A stretch of DNA of 64,000 nt from JASSUD01 sp031963445 (GCA_031963445.1 JASSUH010000001.1:434001-498000); one strand, 5' to 3'; numbered from the stretch's first letter, positions 17,102-26,873 are shown. Notes: generated from the letters alone by a model not told the origin. Translations and numbers: made by a program.

Positions 17102-17213
17102 GGAAACGCTAAATAAATCGGGAGCAAAATATGCCTTTGCTGCCAGAACACTAGTGCGCCAAGAAAACCGCATTGGTTTATCCTGCCGCCCCTGTTGTTT
17201 ATTCAACGCTTCC
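17102..17213. repeat. R2 MITE (112 bp), TTA on both sides
   Basis: Left end GGAAACGCTAAATAAATCGG and right end TTATTCAACGCTTCC are inverted repeats. TTA at 17099-17101 and 17214-17216. The core has TATGCCTTTGCTGCCAGAAC and GGTTTATCCTGCCGCC, shared with other R2 and some R3 copies. The right TTA is also the left flank of the next R1 element. Confidence 0.8.
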
Positions 17214-17216
17214 TTA

Positions 17217-17376
17217 GAGCCTGTTCATAATCTCAGAAATTACCCTTAAGGCCGTAATGTTGGGGTTCCTTCGTCACCCCAACCTACACTTTGGCATTTC
17301 TCGTAGGTTGGGGTGACTCATTTAATTAAATACGGAACCCCAACACAACCCACTTTTGAAGATCATGAACAGGCTC
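17217..17376. repeat. R1 MITE (160 bp)
   Basis: GAGCCTGTTCATAATCTC to GATCATGAACAGGCTC, TTA both sides (17214-17216, 17377-17379), full nested palindromic core. Middle member of a three-element array. Confidence 0.88.
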
Positions 17377-17379
17377 TTA

Positions 17380-17438
17380 GAACTTGTTTAGGGTTTTCCT
17401 GGTGGCCTTGCGCCGACGCAGAAAGCCTAAACAAGTTC
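17380..17438. repeat. R5 MITE (59 bp)
   Basis: GAACTTGTTTAGGGTTTTCC at the left, AAGCCTAAACAAGTTC at the right, TTA/TAA flanks. It ends 8 bases from the stop codon of the ferritin-like gene. Confidence 0.75.
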
Positions 17439-17446
17439 TAAGACGC

Positions 17447-18331
17447 TTAAGTTGGTTGTAATTGATCGGCTGCTTTACCATCGCTCTCAGCCTGCAGACG
17501 CGCTGCCACTTCTTTGCGATAGCGGTTAAGCGCCTGAGCTGTTTCAAATGGACGTTCAAACAGCAACGACAAGTTATGCAAGATACGATCGATGACCTTT
17601 TTCTCCCATTCGCCATCAAAACGAATTTGCTCATCGAGCCAGCGCTCAAGCCACTCTGGGTCAGGCAAGCGAGATTGCACGGTATCGCGCGGGAACAGAG
17701 TGCGGTTAACGTGTAGGTTGGTGGGGTGCAGCGGCTTATCGGTACGTCGCGCTGACGCCATCAGCACGCCAATTTTGGCAAACGCCGCACGTGCAACATC
17801 ACCTGAGCGCGCTAGCGCTTTTTTCATGTAACGCAAATAAGCGCCCCCGTGGCGCGCTTCGTCTCGTGAAATCGTTTCGTAAATCTGTTTGATCACAGGC
17901 TCGGTATGCCACTGCCCAGCGCAGCGATACCAATGGTTTAAGCGAATCTCACCGCAGAAATGCAACATTAATGTTTCAAGGGGCGGCGCAGGGTCAAATG
18001 GAAAGCGGACTTCATGTAGCTCAGCTTCCGTTGGTAAAAAATCAGGGCGAAAGCGTCGCAAATACTCCATCAGCACTAGCGCATGCTTTTGTTCTTCAAA
18101 AAACCATACGCTCATGAAGGCGGAGAAATCGCTATCATCGCGATTATCACGCAGGAACATTTCGGTTGCGGGTAACGCGGCCCACTCGGTGATTGCGTTC
18201 ATTTTGATCGTGGCGGCCTGTTCATCGGACAGGAGCGTGGCATCAAATTTATCCCATGGAATATCTTTTTCCATATCCCATCGAACAGCTTCGAGTGATT
18301 TGTAGAGTTCTGGATAAAGCATATCTTGCAT
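17447..18331 (-). CDS. Ferritin-like di-iron protein
   Basis: 294 residues. Two di-iron motifs of the ferritin-like/fatty-acid desaturase-like fold: FFEEQKHALVLMEYL (ExxH) and ISRDEARHGGAYLRYM (ExxH), with additional Glu in ATEMFLRD and FCGEIRLNHWYR, so a carboxylate-bridged di-iron site looks complete. The family is common in Burkholderia and unannotated in function; a monooxygenase or desaturase role is plausible. AGAGGT precedes the ATG. The C-terminus KAADQLQPT lies beside the R5 element. Confidence 0.8.
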   Translation of the reverse strand: MQDMLYPELYKSLEAVRWDMEKDIPWDKFDATLLSDEQAATIKMNAITEWAALPATEMFLRDNRDDSDFSAFMSVWFFEEQKHALVLMEYLRRFRPDFLPTEAELHEVRFPFDPAPPLETLMLHFCGEIRLNHWYRCAGQWHTEPVIKQIYETISRDEARHGGAYLRYMKKALARSGDVARAAFAKIGVLMASARRTDKPLHPTNLHVNRTLFPRDTVQSRLPDPEWLERWLDEQIRFDGEWEKKVIDRILHNLSLLFERPFETAQALNRYRKEVAARLQAESDGKAADQLQPT

Positions 18332-18635
18332 TTGCTTACCTCTTGGCGGCTTTTATGTGCCTGTTAGAACTTGTTTCCCTTTGTACTATAGTCAATGCAA
18401 AGGAATAAAGCTGGGTGCAGACCGAAAAAGGCATGGAAATTCTGTAATTTTGCACATTGCCTTGGCCTGTTGTTTTAAGACTGCCTCTTAAAAACGCCTA
18501 TACCAGTCGCACTTTATTGAAAGCGTCATGATAGCATGGGCTTATTGAAATAAAGCCCTGGCTGTCATTGCATAAATCATAAGTACAGATAGTATTGCTT
18601 CTAATTTAGATAGCCAGCCAGATAAAGAATTATTA

Positions 18636-18757
18636 GGGAAGTGCTGAATGAATCGGGAGCAAGGCATGCCTTTGCTGCCAGTACATTAGTGCCCAATGTA
18701 AAAAAAGGGAGGCCTCAGTTGTTTATCCTGCCGCTCCCGGTTTATTCAGCGCTTCCC
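18636..18757. repeat. R2 MITE (122 bp)
   Basis: GGGAAGTGCTGAATGAATCG to TTTATTCAGCGCTTCCC, TTA at 18633 and TAA at 18758. The remaining gap (18332-18635, 18761-18920) shows no gene I can support. Confidence 0.8.
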
Positions 18758-18933
18758 TAACTTCGCAAAACCAAGCATTTTTTCTTTTGCAAGGTAAACC
18801 TATTTTCAGTAAGCGATAAATTACCATTGAATTCTGTCGATTCCGCTTCATATAGAGAGTAGTAACCATCGAAATCTCACCCACTGGGTAGCGTTAGGTA
18901 GAGATTTCCAAAGGAACCATAAGGAGAGGCGCC

Positions 18934-19197
18934 ATGCATATCATTTACGATAGCGAAGAATATTGCGTTGTCGAATTCTTAGCGCCTAGCAGCAAGGGGG
19001 ATTTGACATGGAGATCAGAGGGATATGAAATTGTCGCTAAGCATTTGCAGCGAGAATTATTTATCAGCGGGCCAATGGCCGAGCAATTTCGCAAAAGCGT
19101 GCAGCAATTAATCACGCAAGAGGACAATGAGGAAGAGGTAGATGCTTTCCTAGGCGGGTTTGATAGCTTGATGCAACAGCCGGTTGTCCTGCATTAA
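18934..19197 (+). CDS. DUF3567 protein
   Basis: 87-residue protein of the beta-proteobacterial DUF3567 family: MHIIYDSEEYCVVEF, GYEIVAKHLQRELFI, AEQFRKSVQQLI and the ending EEVDAFLGGFDSLMQQPVVLH are diagnostic. Function unknown. Strong SD AAGGAGAGG lies upstream. In Burkholderia it sits directly before metH, as here. Confidence 0.88.
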   Translation: MHIIYDSEEYCVVEFLAPSSKGDLTWRSEGYEIVAKHLQRELFISGPMAEQFRKSVQQLITQEDNEEEVDAFLGGFDSLMQQPVVLH

Positions 19198-19455
19198 AAA
19201 CCATTCAGTAAACCAAAGGCAGAAGCTATATCGCTGTCGTACAAGTGGCAATACTGGCTTGTGCTTTTGGTTTATTTAGGGATGCTTCGCCTAACGCGAA
19301 GGTCAAAAACACCTTTGCTGAACGCATAGCTTCTTTGCTGGGTTGGGAGATTCTCTTAGTCCTCTTCTCACTCAACAAAACCACTTCAAAAACACTTCTC
19401 ATATTGGCTGCAGCATCTGTCTGGCCAAACACTTTCTTCCCTTGATGTTGATGCA

Positions 19456-20538
19456 ATGACTGTCAGCCATTCTGCCCATTCTGACCCCACTGAAAAGCCC
19501 ATGACTGGCTCCAACGCTTTCCCTTTTCACCCACCCTATACCCGAGGCAATGCGCTGGTAGCGCTGCTGGCTGAGCGAATTGTGATCTTAGATGGCGCAC
19601 TAGGCACGATGCTACAACGCTATCGCTTAACAGAAGAACAATATCGCGGTGCACGGTTTGCCGATTTATCAACTGACGTCAAAGGCAATCATGAATTGCT
19701 CTTACTCACGCAGCCTGCGCTCATTACCGAGGTTCACGAGCAATATTTGGCAGCTGGCGCGGATATTATCGAAACCAATACGTTTGGCGCTACCTGCATT
19801 GCGCAAGCCGATTACCAGTTAGAAGCATTAGCCCCTGAAATGAATTTAGTTGCCGCGCAACTGGCCCGTGCCGCTTGCGAGCGCTATGCAACACCTGACA
19901 AGCCACGTTTTGTCGCAGGGGCGCTTGGCCCCACGCCTAAAACTGCCAGCATTTCACCCGATGTAAATGACCCCGGCGCACGCAATATCACGTTCGATGC
20001 GCTACGCGCAGCCTATTATGAGCAAGCAAAAGCGCTACTAGAGGGAGGCGTGGATCTTTTCTTAGTAGAGACGATTTTTGACACCCTTAACGCCAAAGCA
20101 GCGTTATTTGCCCTAGACGAATTATTTGAAAACAGTGGCGAGCGCTTGCCTATTATGATTTCTGGCACGGTCACTGATGCATCTGGACGAATTTTATCGG
20201 GGCAAACTGTCGAAGCTTTCTGGAATTCAATCCGTCACGCTCAACCCCTGCTTGTTGGACTCAATTGCGCGCTTGGGGCCGCGCTAATGCGCCCGTATCA
20301 AGCCGAATTAGCTAAATTATGCGACTGCTATGTTTCCTGCTACCCAAATGCTGGCTTACCCAACCCTATGTCTGACACAGGCTTTGACGAAACCCCAGAA
20401 GTCACCGCGAGCTTACTGGCAGAATTTGCCCACGCTGGACTCCTTAATGTAGCTGGCGGCTGTTGTGGCACAACGCCTGAACATATCGCCGCACTTGCCC
20501 AGGCACTTAAGAATATCAAACCTCGGCAACTTGTTTAG
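19456..20538 (+). CDS. metH: Methionine synthase, homocysteine-binding module
   Basis: First part of the split cobalamin-dependent methionine synthase: the Zn/homocysteine methyltransferase barrel, 360 residues. ILDGALGTMLQRYRL, AGADIIETNTFGAT, GALGPTPKTASISPDVNDP, VGLNCALGAALMRPY and the zinc-ligand pair in NVAGGCCGTTPEHIAAL are present. It is followed after 20 bases by the remaining domains as a separate protein, so the activity needs both. Several Burkholderia relatives share this split, so it is not damage. ATG 19501 is an alternative start. Confidence 0.92.
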   Translation: MTVSHSAHSDPTEKPMTGSNAFPFHPPYTRGNALVALLAERIVILDGALGTMLQRYRLTEEQYRGARFADLSTDVKGNHELLLLTQPALITEVHEQYLAAGADIIETNTFGATCIAQADYQLEALAPEMNLVAAQLARAACERYATPDKPRFVAGALGPTPKTASISPDVNDPGARNITFDALRAAYYEQAKALLEGGVDLFLVETIFDTLNAKAALFALDELFENSGERLPIMISGTVTDASGRILSGQTVEAFWNSIRHAQPLLVGLNCALGAALMRPYQAELAKLCDCYVSCYPNAGLPNPMSDTGFDETPEVTASLLAEFAHAGLLNVAGGCCGTTPEHIAALAQALKNIKPRQLV

Positions 20539-20558
20539 ACCCTCCTCCCTATTTATTT

Positions 20559-23297
20559 ATGAATGAGCACCATCGGCCTTTACGCTTGGCTGGCTTAGAA
20601 CCGCTGAATATTGGTACGTCTACGCTTTTTGTGAATATTGGTGAACGCACCAATGTCACAGGTTCCAAAGCTTTTGCGCGGATGATTTTGAATGATCAAT
20701 TTGACTCAGCGCTAGCGGTAGCACGACAGCAAGTGGAAAGCGGCGCGCAAATCATCGACGTGAATATGGACGAGGCGATGCTCGACGCGCAGGCAGCAAT
20801 GGTGCGGTTTTTGAATTTGGTGGCAACTGAACCGGATATCGCACGCGTGCCCATCATGATCGATTCGTCAAAATGGTCGGTTATTGAGGCAGGGCTAAAG
20901 TGCGTGCAGGGCAAAGCGATTGTTAATTCGATCTCACTGAAAGAAGGTGAGGGAGTTTTTAAAGAGCAGGCAAAACTCGTACGCCGCTACGGCGCTGCTG
21001 TCGTGGTTATGGCCTTTGATGAACAAGGGCAGGCTGATACGTTCGCGCGCAAGACGGAAATTTGTCAGCGTAGTTATCGTATTTTGGTGGATGAGCTGCA
21101 TTTCCCGCCTGAAGAAATCATTTTTGACCCGAATATTTTTGCGATTGCAACGGGCATCGATGAGCACGATAACTACGCAGTTGATTTTATTGAGGCGATA
21201 CGCTGGATTAAGACCCACTTACCACACGCTAAAGTCAGTGGCGGCGTGTCGAATGTGTCTTTTTCCTTCCGTGGCAACGACGTGTTGCGCGAAGCAATCC
21301 ACACAGTGTTTCTCTACCATGCCATTCAAGCCGGCTTAGACATGGGCATTGTGAATGCCGGGCAGTTAGGGGTCTACGCTGAGCTTGATGAAGAATTGCG
21401 CAATCGCGTCGAGGATGTCGTACTGAACCGGCAGCCAGCAGACCAAACCAGTGCCACCGAACGCCTACTTGAGATCGCTGAAAAATACAAAGGCAGTAGT
21501 GCCAAGCAGGAAACTAACTTAGCTTGGCGCACAGAGCCGGTTGAAAAACGTTTAGCGCACGCTCTCGTGCATGGCATTACCACTTTTATTGACGAAGACA
21601 CTGAGCAAGCACGTCGACAAATGGAGCGCCCGATTCAAGTCATCGAAGGCCCTTTAATGGACGGGATGAATATCATCGGCGACTTATTCGGCGCAGGCAA
21701 AATGTTTTTGCCTCAAGTGGTGAAATCAGCACGGGTCATGAAACAAGCCGTCGCCTATTTACTGCCTTTTATCGAGGCAGAAAAAGTGCAACTGCAAGCA
21801 AGTGGCGGGACAATCCAAGCAAAAGGCAAAATTGTGATCGCCACCGTCAAAGGCGACGTACATGATATTGGTAAAAACATCGTTACCGTGGTGCTGCAGT
21901 GCAATAACTTTGAAGTCATCAATATGGGGGTGATGGTGCCATGCGCTCAGATTCTGGCAAAAGCAAAAGAAGAAGGCGCAGATATCATTGGGCTTTCAGG
22001 TTTGATCACGCCAAGCCTTGAAGAAATGGCTTATGTCGCCGCTGAGATGCAACGTGATGAATATTTTCGCTCTCGCAAAATCCCTCTTTTAATTGGTGGA
22101 GCGACTACATCACGGGTACATACTGCAGTAAAAATTGCGCCGAACTATGAAGGGCCAGTTGTGTATGTACCCGATGCTTCGCGCGCTGTGTCGGTGGTGT
22201 CCAGTCTTTTATCAGCCACAAGTGCCGCTGCTTATATCGAGCAGATAAACACTGACTACGAACGCATCCGTCAATTGCATGCACAGAAAAAAGCCACGCC
22301 AATGGTATCGCTAGCTGCGGCGCGCGCGAACCGGCATCAGATTGATTGGGCCAACACGCAAACTATTCAGCCTAGATTTATTGGGCGACGTGTGTTTAAA
22401 AATTACAACCTGGCTGAGCTAGCAAACTATATCGACTGGGGGCCATTTTTTCAGACTTGGGATTTAGCCGGCCCGTTTCCCGCCATTCTCGATGATTCGA
22501 TCGTTGGTGAAACAGCCACGCGCGTTTATCACGATGCGCAAGCGATGCTAGCCAAACTGATTCAAGGCAATTGGCTGCGCGCCAATGGTGTCATTGCGTT
22601 ACTGCCGGCGAATACGGTTAACGATGACGATATAGAAATCTACACCGATACCTCACGCAGACAAACTGCGCTGACCTGGCGCAATCTACGCCAACAAAGT
22701 GAACGACCCATAATTGATGGACCAGCAGGAGAAAAAATTAAGCGGCCAAACCGCTGCCTGGCTGACTTTATCGCTCCTAAAGAAACGGGGGTTACCGATT
22801 ACATCGGCCTATTCGCAGTAACAGCTGGTTTAGGCGTGGAAACGAAAGAGAATGAATTTCTAGCCGAGCTGGACGATTACAGTGCGCTGATGTTTAAAGC
22901 TTTAGCTGATCGTCTCGCCGAAGCATTTGCGGAATGCTTGCATGAACGGGTACGACGTGAGTTATGGGGCTATGCCGCAAACGAAGCTTTAAGTAATAAG
23001 GAACTGATTGCTGAAAAATACCAAGGCATTCGCCCAGCCCCTGGCTACCCTGCTTGCCCTGACCATTTGGTCAAGCAAGATATGTTTAGCGTATTACGTT
23101 GCGAAGAAATCGGCATGCAGCTTACCGAATCATTAGCAATGCTACCCGCTGCCAGTGTCTCGGGCTTTTATCTCGCCCATCCAGACAGTTGCTATTTTTC
23201 AGTCGGCAAAATTGGCCAAGATCAACTTGAAGATTATGCGTTGCGCAGCGAACTATCATTAGCTGCTGCGCAACGTGCATTAGCACCTTCATTGTAA
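20559..23297 (+). CDS. metH: Methionine synthase, folate/B12/reactivation modules
   Basis: 912 residues. Pterin-binding barrel (NIGERTNVTGSKAFARMI), cap domain (KMFLPQVVKSARVMKQAVAYLLPF), B12-binding domain with the cobalt-ligand motif KGDVHDIGKN and GLSGLITPSLEEM, then the SAM-dependent reactivation domain (RCEEIGMQLTES, SGFYLAHPDS). Transfers the methyl of 5-methyltetrahydrofolate to homocysteine with the other module. The stop TAA at 23295-23297 is itself the left target duplication of an R1 element; a second TAA follows it at 23445. Confidence 0.93.
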   Translation: MNEHHRPLRLAGLEPLNIGTSTLFVNIGERTNVTGSKAFARMILNDQFDSALAVARQQVESGAQIIDVNMDEAMLDAQAAMVRFLNLVATEPDIARVPIMIDSSKWSVIEAGLKCVQGKAIVNSISLKEGEGVFKEQAKLVRRYGAAVVVMAFDEQGQADTFARKTEICQRSYRILVDELHFPPEEIIFDPNIFAIATGIDEHDNYAVDFIEAIRWIKTHLPHAKVSGGVSNVSFSFRGNDVLREAIHTVFLYHAIQAGLDMGIVNAGQLGVYAELDEELRNRVEDVVLNRQPADQTSATERLLEIAEKYKGSSAKQETNLAWRTEPVEKRLAHALVHGITTFIDEDTEQARRQMERPIQVIEGPLMDGMNIIGDLFGAGKMFLPQVVKSARVMKQAVAYLLPFIEAEKVQLQASGGTIQAKGKIVIATVKGDVHDIGKNIVTVVLQCNNFEVINMGVMVPCAQILAKAKEEGADIIGLSGLITPSLEEMAYVAAEMQRDEYFRSRKIPLLIGGATTSRVHTAVKIAPNYEGPVVYVPDASRAVSVVSSLLSATSAAAYIEQINTDYERIRQLHAQKKATPMVSLAAARANRHQIDWANTQTIQPRFIGRRVFKNYNLAELANYIDWGPFFQTWDLAGPFPAILDDSIVGETATRVYHDAQAMLAKLIQGNWLRANGVIALLPANTVNDDDIEIYTDTSRRQTALTWRNLRQQSERPIIDGPAGEKIKRPNRCLADFIAPKETGVTDYIGLFAVTAGLGVETKENEFLAELDDYSALMFKALADRLAEAFAECLHERVRRELWGYAANEALSNKELIAEKYQGIRPAPGYPACPDHLVKQDMFSVLRCEEIGMQLTESLAMLPAASVSGFYLAHPDSCYFSVGKIGQDQLEDYALRSELSLAAAQRALAPSL

Positions 23298-23444
23298 GAG
23301 CCTGTTCATCATCCCAGAAGTTACCTTAAGGTCGTCATGTTGGGGTTCCTTCGTCACCCCAACCTACAATTTTGGCCTTTTCGTAGGTTGGGGTGACGAA
23401 GGAACCCCAACACAACCCACTTTTGAAAGATTTTGAACAGGCTC
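23298..23444. repeat. R1 MITE (147 bp) with TAA duplication
   Basis: GAGCCTGTTCATCATCCC to GATTTTGAACAGGCTC, TAA both sides. Full nested core GTTGGGGTTCCTTCGTCACC and mirror. Cleanest example of target duplication in the window. Confidence 0.9.
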
Positions 23445-23507
23445 TAAGAAACTGTGCACGATCCTCCTAAAAGGCGGTGATTTCGGAGGTAGGAAATAGT
23501 AGGAATC

Positions 23508-24071
23508 CTATTTTCGCCCATGTGTCCTCTGCGGTTCTTGGACTACCTCCGCTGCTGGCTGATTTTGAGCGTTGCCTCTGTTACGAGCAAGCCCAAGGCA
23601 AGCAATACCTGCTAGCACGAAGGGAACGCCGGCAATACCAAAACCATCTTTTAACTGCGTCAATCCTATACCTAAAGCGGTAGACACAATACCAGAACAT
23701 AAAAGCGAGCCATTCACTCCACCGCGTTGGGCATCTACATCACTTGAAGCTTGATTTGGGTTATTTCGGGCCTCTTCTTCCGGTATTGAAATTGAGATCT
23801 CCTGCCTTATTGAGGGGTGTTCAATGAATGGCCTCTGAGAACGTTCCTCACCGGGTGCACCAGGCACATTCATCATGCTAGAAGGGAGGGTATAAGGGGC
23901 GGACTTATATTGAGAGGAAAGTGGGTCTTCAACCCTTCCCAAAGCATCTCTTAAAGGATGTCTTGGAGCACTTGTTGATATAGCCGCTAATTGGATGACT
24001 GTAGGCAAATCTTCTGCGTTGGACCCACTATCATTAAACTCCGTCTTATCGCCGCCTACATGTTTAACCAT
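23508..24071 (-). CDS. Orphan protein with C-terminal hydrophobic hairpin
   Basis: 187 residues from the ATG with GGAGGAAGAA right before it (an ATG 12 bases upstream is less likely because it overlaps that ribosome site). The N-terminal two-thirds is polar and disordered-looking; residues 125-170 hold two hydrophobic stretches (SLLCSGIVSTALGIGLTQL and FGIAGVPFVLAGIACLGLA), a possible membrane hairpin, followed by a basic/Gln tail. Not recognised. A similar layout (polar segment, then two hydrophobic helices) is seen in the orphan at 49.8-50.2 kb. Candidate host-membrane-directed protein, inference only. Confidence 0.55.
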   Translation of the reverse strand: MVKHVGGDKTEFNDSGSNAEDLPTVIQLAAISTSAPRHPLRDALGRVEDPLSSQYKSAPYTLPSSMMNVPGAPGEERSQRPFIEHPSIRQEISISIPEEEARNNPNQASSDVDAQRGGVNGSLLCSGIVSTALGIGLTQLKDGFGIAGVPFVLAGIACLGLARNRGNAQNQPAAEVVQEPQRTHGRK

Positions 24072-24274
24072 TTCTTCCTCCATTACGCACGATAAGTGCT
24101 GAGAACAATCAGTGTCGCCTCTGCCTTAGTGGTAGTCCTTTAGCAGGCCATACTTAAGTAAGGCGTAGCACTGTTTGAGGTATATGGTAGGCGTCAACCA
24201 AAAGTGAGAAGGCAAGAATCCGAAAAAGAGGGTTTTATAGCGAAACTTGTAAGCCCTCTTGAAAATTAGAGTTC

Positions 24275-24604
24275 TTATACCCCCCACAGCACATCGGCCT
24301 CACGCTTATGGGCGGCGCGCATCATATCGAGTAAGGGGAAAGCTCGTTGCGCGAGGCTAATTGGCCGCTCTTCTTTTTCTTCATGGTTATCGCTGGCTGA
24401 ATCGATGCGCGCGTGTTGGGCGGCATCTGCTTTTTTTTCAACTTCAATGGCCTCTTCTAAACGCTGTATGGCTTTGGCCAACTCCTGATAGGCAATAACA
24501 CCTCGCTCACCCAGTTGCTTGCCAATTACACCTAGTAAATATTGCGCAAGATCTTTGAGCATAACGATTTCAGGAGAAGCGGTTGATTTGAAGGTAATTA
24601 GCAC
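24275..24604 (-). CDS. DUF1840 protein
   Basis: 109 residues, family DUF1840, of unknown function and common in Burkholderiales: starts VLITFKSTASPEIVMLKDLAQYLL (V as initiator Met), then GKQLGERGVIAYQEL, an acidic/His-rich linker and RAFPLLDMMRAAHKREADVLWG. I set a GTG start at 24604, with CGGAG 7 bases upstream. The frame continues to an ATG at 24661, but those residues are encoded by an R3 repeat. Confidence 0.85.
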   Translation of the reverse strand: MLITFKSTASPEIVMLKDLAQYLLGVIGKQLGERGVIAYQELAKAIQRLEEAIEVEKKADAAQHARIDSASDNHEEKEERPISLAQRAFPLLDMMRAAHKREADVLWGV

Positions 24605-24627
24605 AATGACTCCGTTCTTTCTTCTTA

Positions 24628-24747
24628 AAAAAACCTCTGCATAAGCCCAAGGGTCAGGCATACCTTTGCTGCCAGTACATTAATACCTAAAAAAAAGGGA
24701 GGTCGTAGTTGCTTATCCTGCCACCCAAAGATTTATGCAAAAGTTCC
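24628..24747. repeat. R3 repeat (about 120 bp)
   Basis: AACCTCTGCATAAGCCC at the left, GATTTATGCAAAAGTTCC at the right, TTA flanks. The core (GGCATACCTTTGCTGCCAGT, TTATCCTGCC) is shared with R2. A second, decayed pair of such ends (AATCTTTGCATAAT, GGTTATGCAAAATC) frames 24893-25000. No gene is supported between 24605 and 25130. Confidence 0.65.
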
Positions 24748-25130
24748 TTAACATTGCTGGGGTAACACACTACCAATTGATAATGTGCATTTATTGTGCA
24801 CATTATCGCCGCTGATGATGAACTATACGCTTACCTAACAACGGTTCATCGCTTAAGGGTAGGGCGCGACTTATCTTGAGCCTCTTCCTATGGAATCTTT
24901 GCATAATACGTTGCACGGTGTTACGCCTCGCAGCAAATACGCTGTACTGGCTGCAAAGAGATGCCGCAAACTCTCGAGGTTATGCAAAATCTCTCTATTA
25001 AAAAATGCAGCGATTGAATTCCTTTTCACAGCTTATCAGCCGATAATAGGCACCCTTTTCCGACTATTGCTAGCTAAGGGAGCGAAAGTTCTTCCTTAAA
25101 ATCAGCTCTGCATGCTCTACATTAACTGCC

Positions 25131-26873
25131 ATGTTACTCACTCAAAAACAGACGCTTGAAGCCATTTTCTCCGATACCGTAGCCAAGCTAACTAACGCTG
25201 ACGCGCCACCTATCGTACTGGAACGGCCAAAAATTGCCGCGCATGGTGATGTGGCAAGTAATATTGCATTACAGCTGGCTAAACCATTACGCCAGAACCC
25301 TCGTCAACTTGCCCAACAGATCGCTGATGCTGTGTTAACTCATCCACGCGCACAAGGGTTAGTCACCGCTACCGAGGTCGCTGGGCCTGGATTTATTAAT
25401 CTGCACCTGTCCGCATCGGCAAAACAAGCGGTGATAACGCAAGTGTTCGCTGAAAAAGAAAATTTTGGTCGCACTGATAATGCTCTTGGCAAGCGTGTGC
25501 TGATTGAATTTGTTTCGGCTAACCCGACTGGGCCTCTGCATGTCGGTCATGGTCGGCAAGCTGTGCTGGGCGATACGCTGGCGAATCTGTTCGAGAGCCA
25601 AAGCTGGCAAGTCCACCGAGAGTTTTACTATAACGACGCTGGCGTACAAATTGAGAACCTGACTTATTCAGTCCAAGCGCGCGCGCGCGGTTTAGCGCCG
25701 GGCGACGTTAACTGGCCTGAGTCAGCTTATAACGGGGAATATATCGCCGATATTGCGCGGGCCTATTTAAGCCATGCTACGGTCACCACCAAAGACAGTG
25801 CACCGGTTACCGGCACAGGTGACATTGATGATCTTGAAGCAATTCGACGCTTTGCGGTGGCTTATTTGCGCCATGAGCAAGATCTGGATTTACAGGCGAT
25901 AGGCGTCAAATTTAATCAGTATTATCTTGAATCATCGCTCTATACTGAAGGGCGGGTTGAGGCTGGGGTTCAAGCACTGATTGCTGCTGGCAAAGCCTAT
26001 GAGCAAGATGGCGCACTTTGGCTACGCACCACCGAAGAAGGTGATGATAAAGACCGTGTGATGCGCAAATCCGATGGTAGTTACACTTATTTTGTGCCGG
26101 ATATCGCGTATCACATCACAAAATGGGAGCGTGGCTTTAGCAAGGTCATTAATGTACAAGGGTCTGACCATCACGGCACGATTGCACGGGTGCGGGCTGG
26201 CTTGCAGCAAGTTCAACTGGGTATTCCCAAAGATTATCCTGATTATGTCCTGCATAAAATGGTGACTGTGATGCGCGGCGGAGAAATCGTAAAAATTTCT
26301 AAGCGTGCTGGCAGCTATGTCACGATGCGAGATTTAATTGAATGGTCTGGTGGAAAAGAAATAGCGGCAGAGGCAACCACATTAGCCGATCAGACAATGA
26401 TTCAACGTGGACGCGATGCGGTACGCTTCTTTTTAGTTTCCCGCAAAGCCGACACGGAGTTTGTTTTTGATATTGATGTCGCGCTGCAGCGCAATGATGA
26501 AAACCCTGTTTATTACGTACAATATGCGCACGCTCGTATCTGCTCGATATTGGCACAGTGGGGCGGTGCGGTAGAAAGCTTACAACAGGCACAGCTCACG
26601 CCGCTCACCAGTCCGCATGAACTCGCGTTGCTGAAATTGTTAGCTGAATACCCGATGATGCTGGCGCGCGCAGCTGATGAGCTGGCGCCGCATAACGTAG
26701 CTTTCTATTTGCGCGATCTCGCACGCGAATTTCACTCGTTTTACAATGCTGAGCGGGTGTTGGTTGAAGAAAGTATCGTGCGTACAGCTCGCGTAGCACT
26801 CGCTGCGGCCGTGCGTCAGGTGCTTGTAAATGGACTGGCTATGCTTGGTGTGACAGCTCCATCTACCATGTAG
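25131..26873 (+). CDS. argS: Arginyl-tRNA synthetase
   Basis: 580 residues, class I synthetase. N-terminal Add-1 domain, NPTGPLHVGHGRQ carrying the HIGH-type signature, DHHGTIARVRAGLQ, and the KISKRAG loop in place of KMSKS. The C-terminal anticodon-binding helices include VQYAHARICSIL and FYLRDLAREFHSFYN. Followed by a SPOR gene and dsbA, the normal Burkholderia order. Confidence 0.95.
   Translation: MLLTQKQTLEAIFSDTVAKLTNADAPPIVLERPKIAAHGDVASNIALQLAKPLRQNPRQLAQQIADAVLTHPRAQGLVTATEVAGPGFINLHLSASAKQAVITQVFAEKENFGRTDNALGKRVLIEFVSANPTGPLHVGHGRQAVLGDTLANLFESQSWQVHREFYYNDAGVQIENLTYSVQARARGLAPGDVNWPESAYNGEYIADIARAYLSHATVTTKDSAPVTGTGDIDDLEAIRRFAVAYLRHEQDLDLQAIGVKFNQYYLESSLYTEGRVEAGVQALIAAGKAYEQDGALWLRTTEEGDDKDRVMRKSDGSYTYFVPDIAYHITKWERGFSKVINVQGSDHHGTIARVRAGLQQVQLGIPKDYPDYVLHKMVTVMRGGEIVKISKRAGSYVTMRDLIEWSGGKEIAAEATTLADQTMIQRGRDAVRFFLVSRKADTEFVFDIDVALQRNDENPVYYVQYAHARICSILAQWGGAVESLQQAQLTPLTSPHELALLKLLAEYPMMLARAADELAPHNVAFYLRDLAREFHSFYNAERVLVEESIVRTARVALAAAVRQVLVNGLAMLGVTAPSTM

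Noticed and set aside
19198..19455. Cobalamin riboswitch before metH
   Set aside because: I could not find a B12-box-like element; only an imperfect inverted repeat TAAACCAAAGGC...TTTTGGTTTA is present.
19456..23297. metH as a frameshifted pseudogene
   Set aside because: The split falls between domains, both parts have starts and stops, and the same division is found in Burkholderia relatives.
24890..25099. 69-codon plus-strand ORF before argS
   Set aside because: It covers worn R3 ends (CTTTGCATAATACG, GGTTATGCAAAATC) and has no family resemblance or ribosome site.
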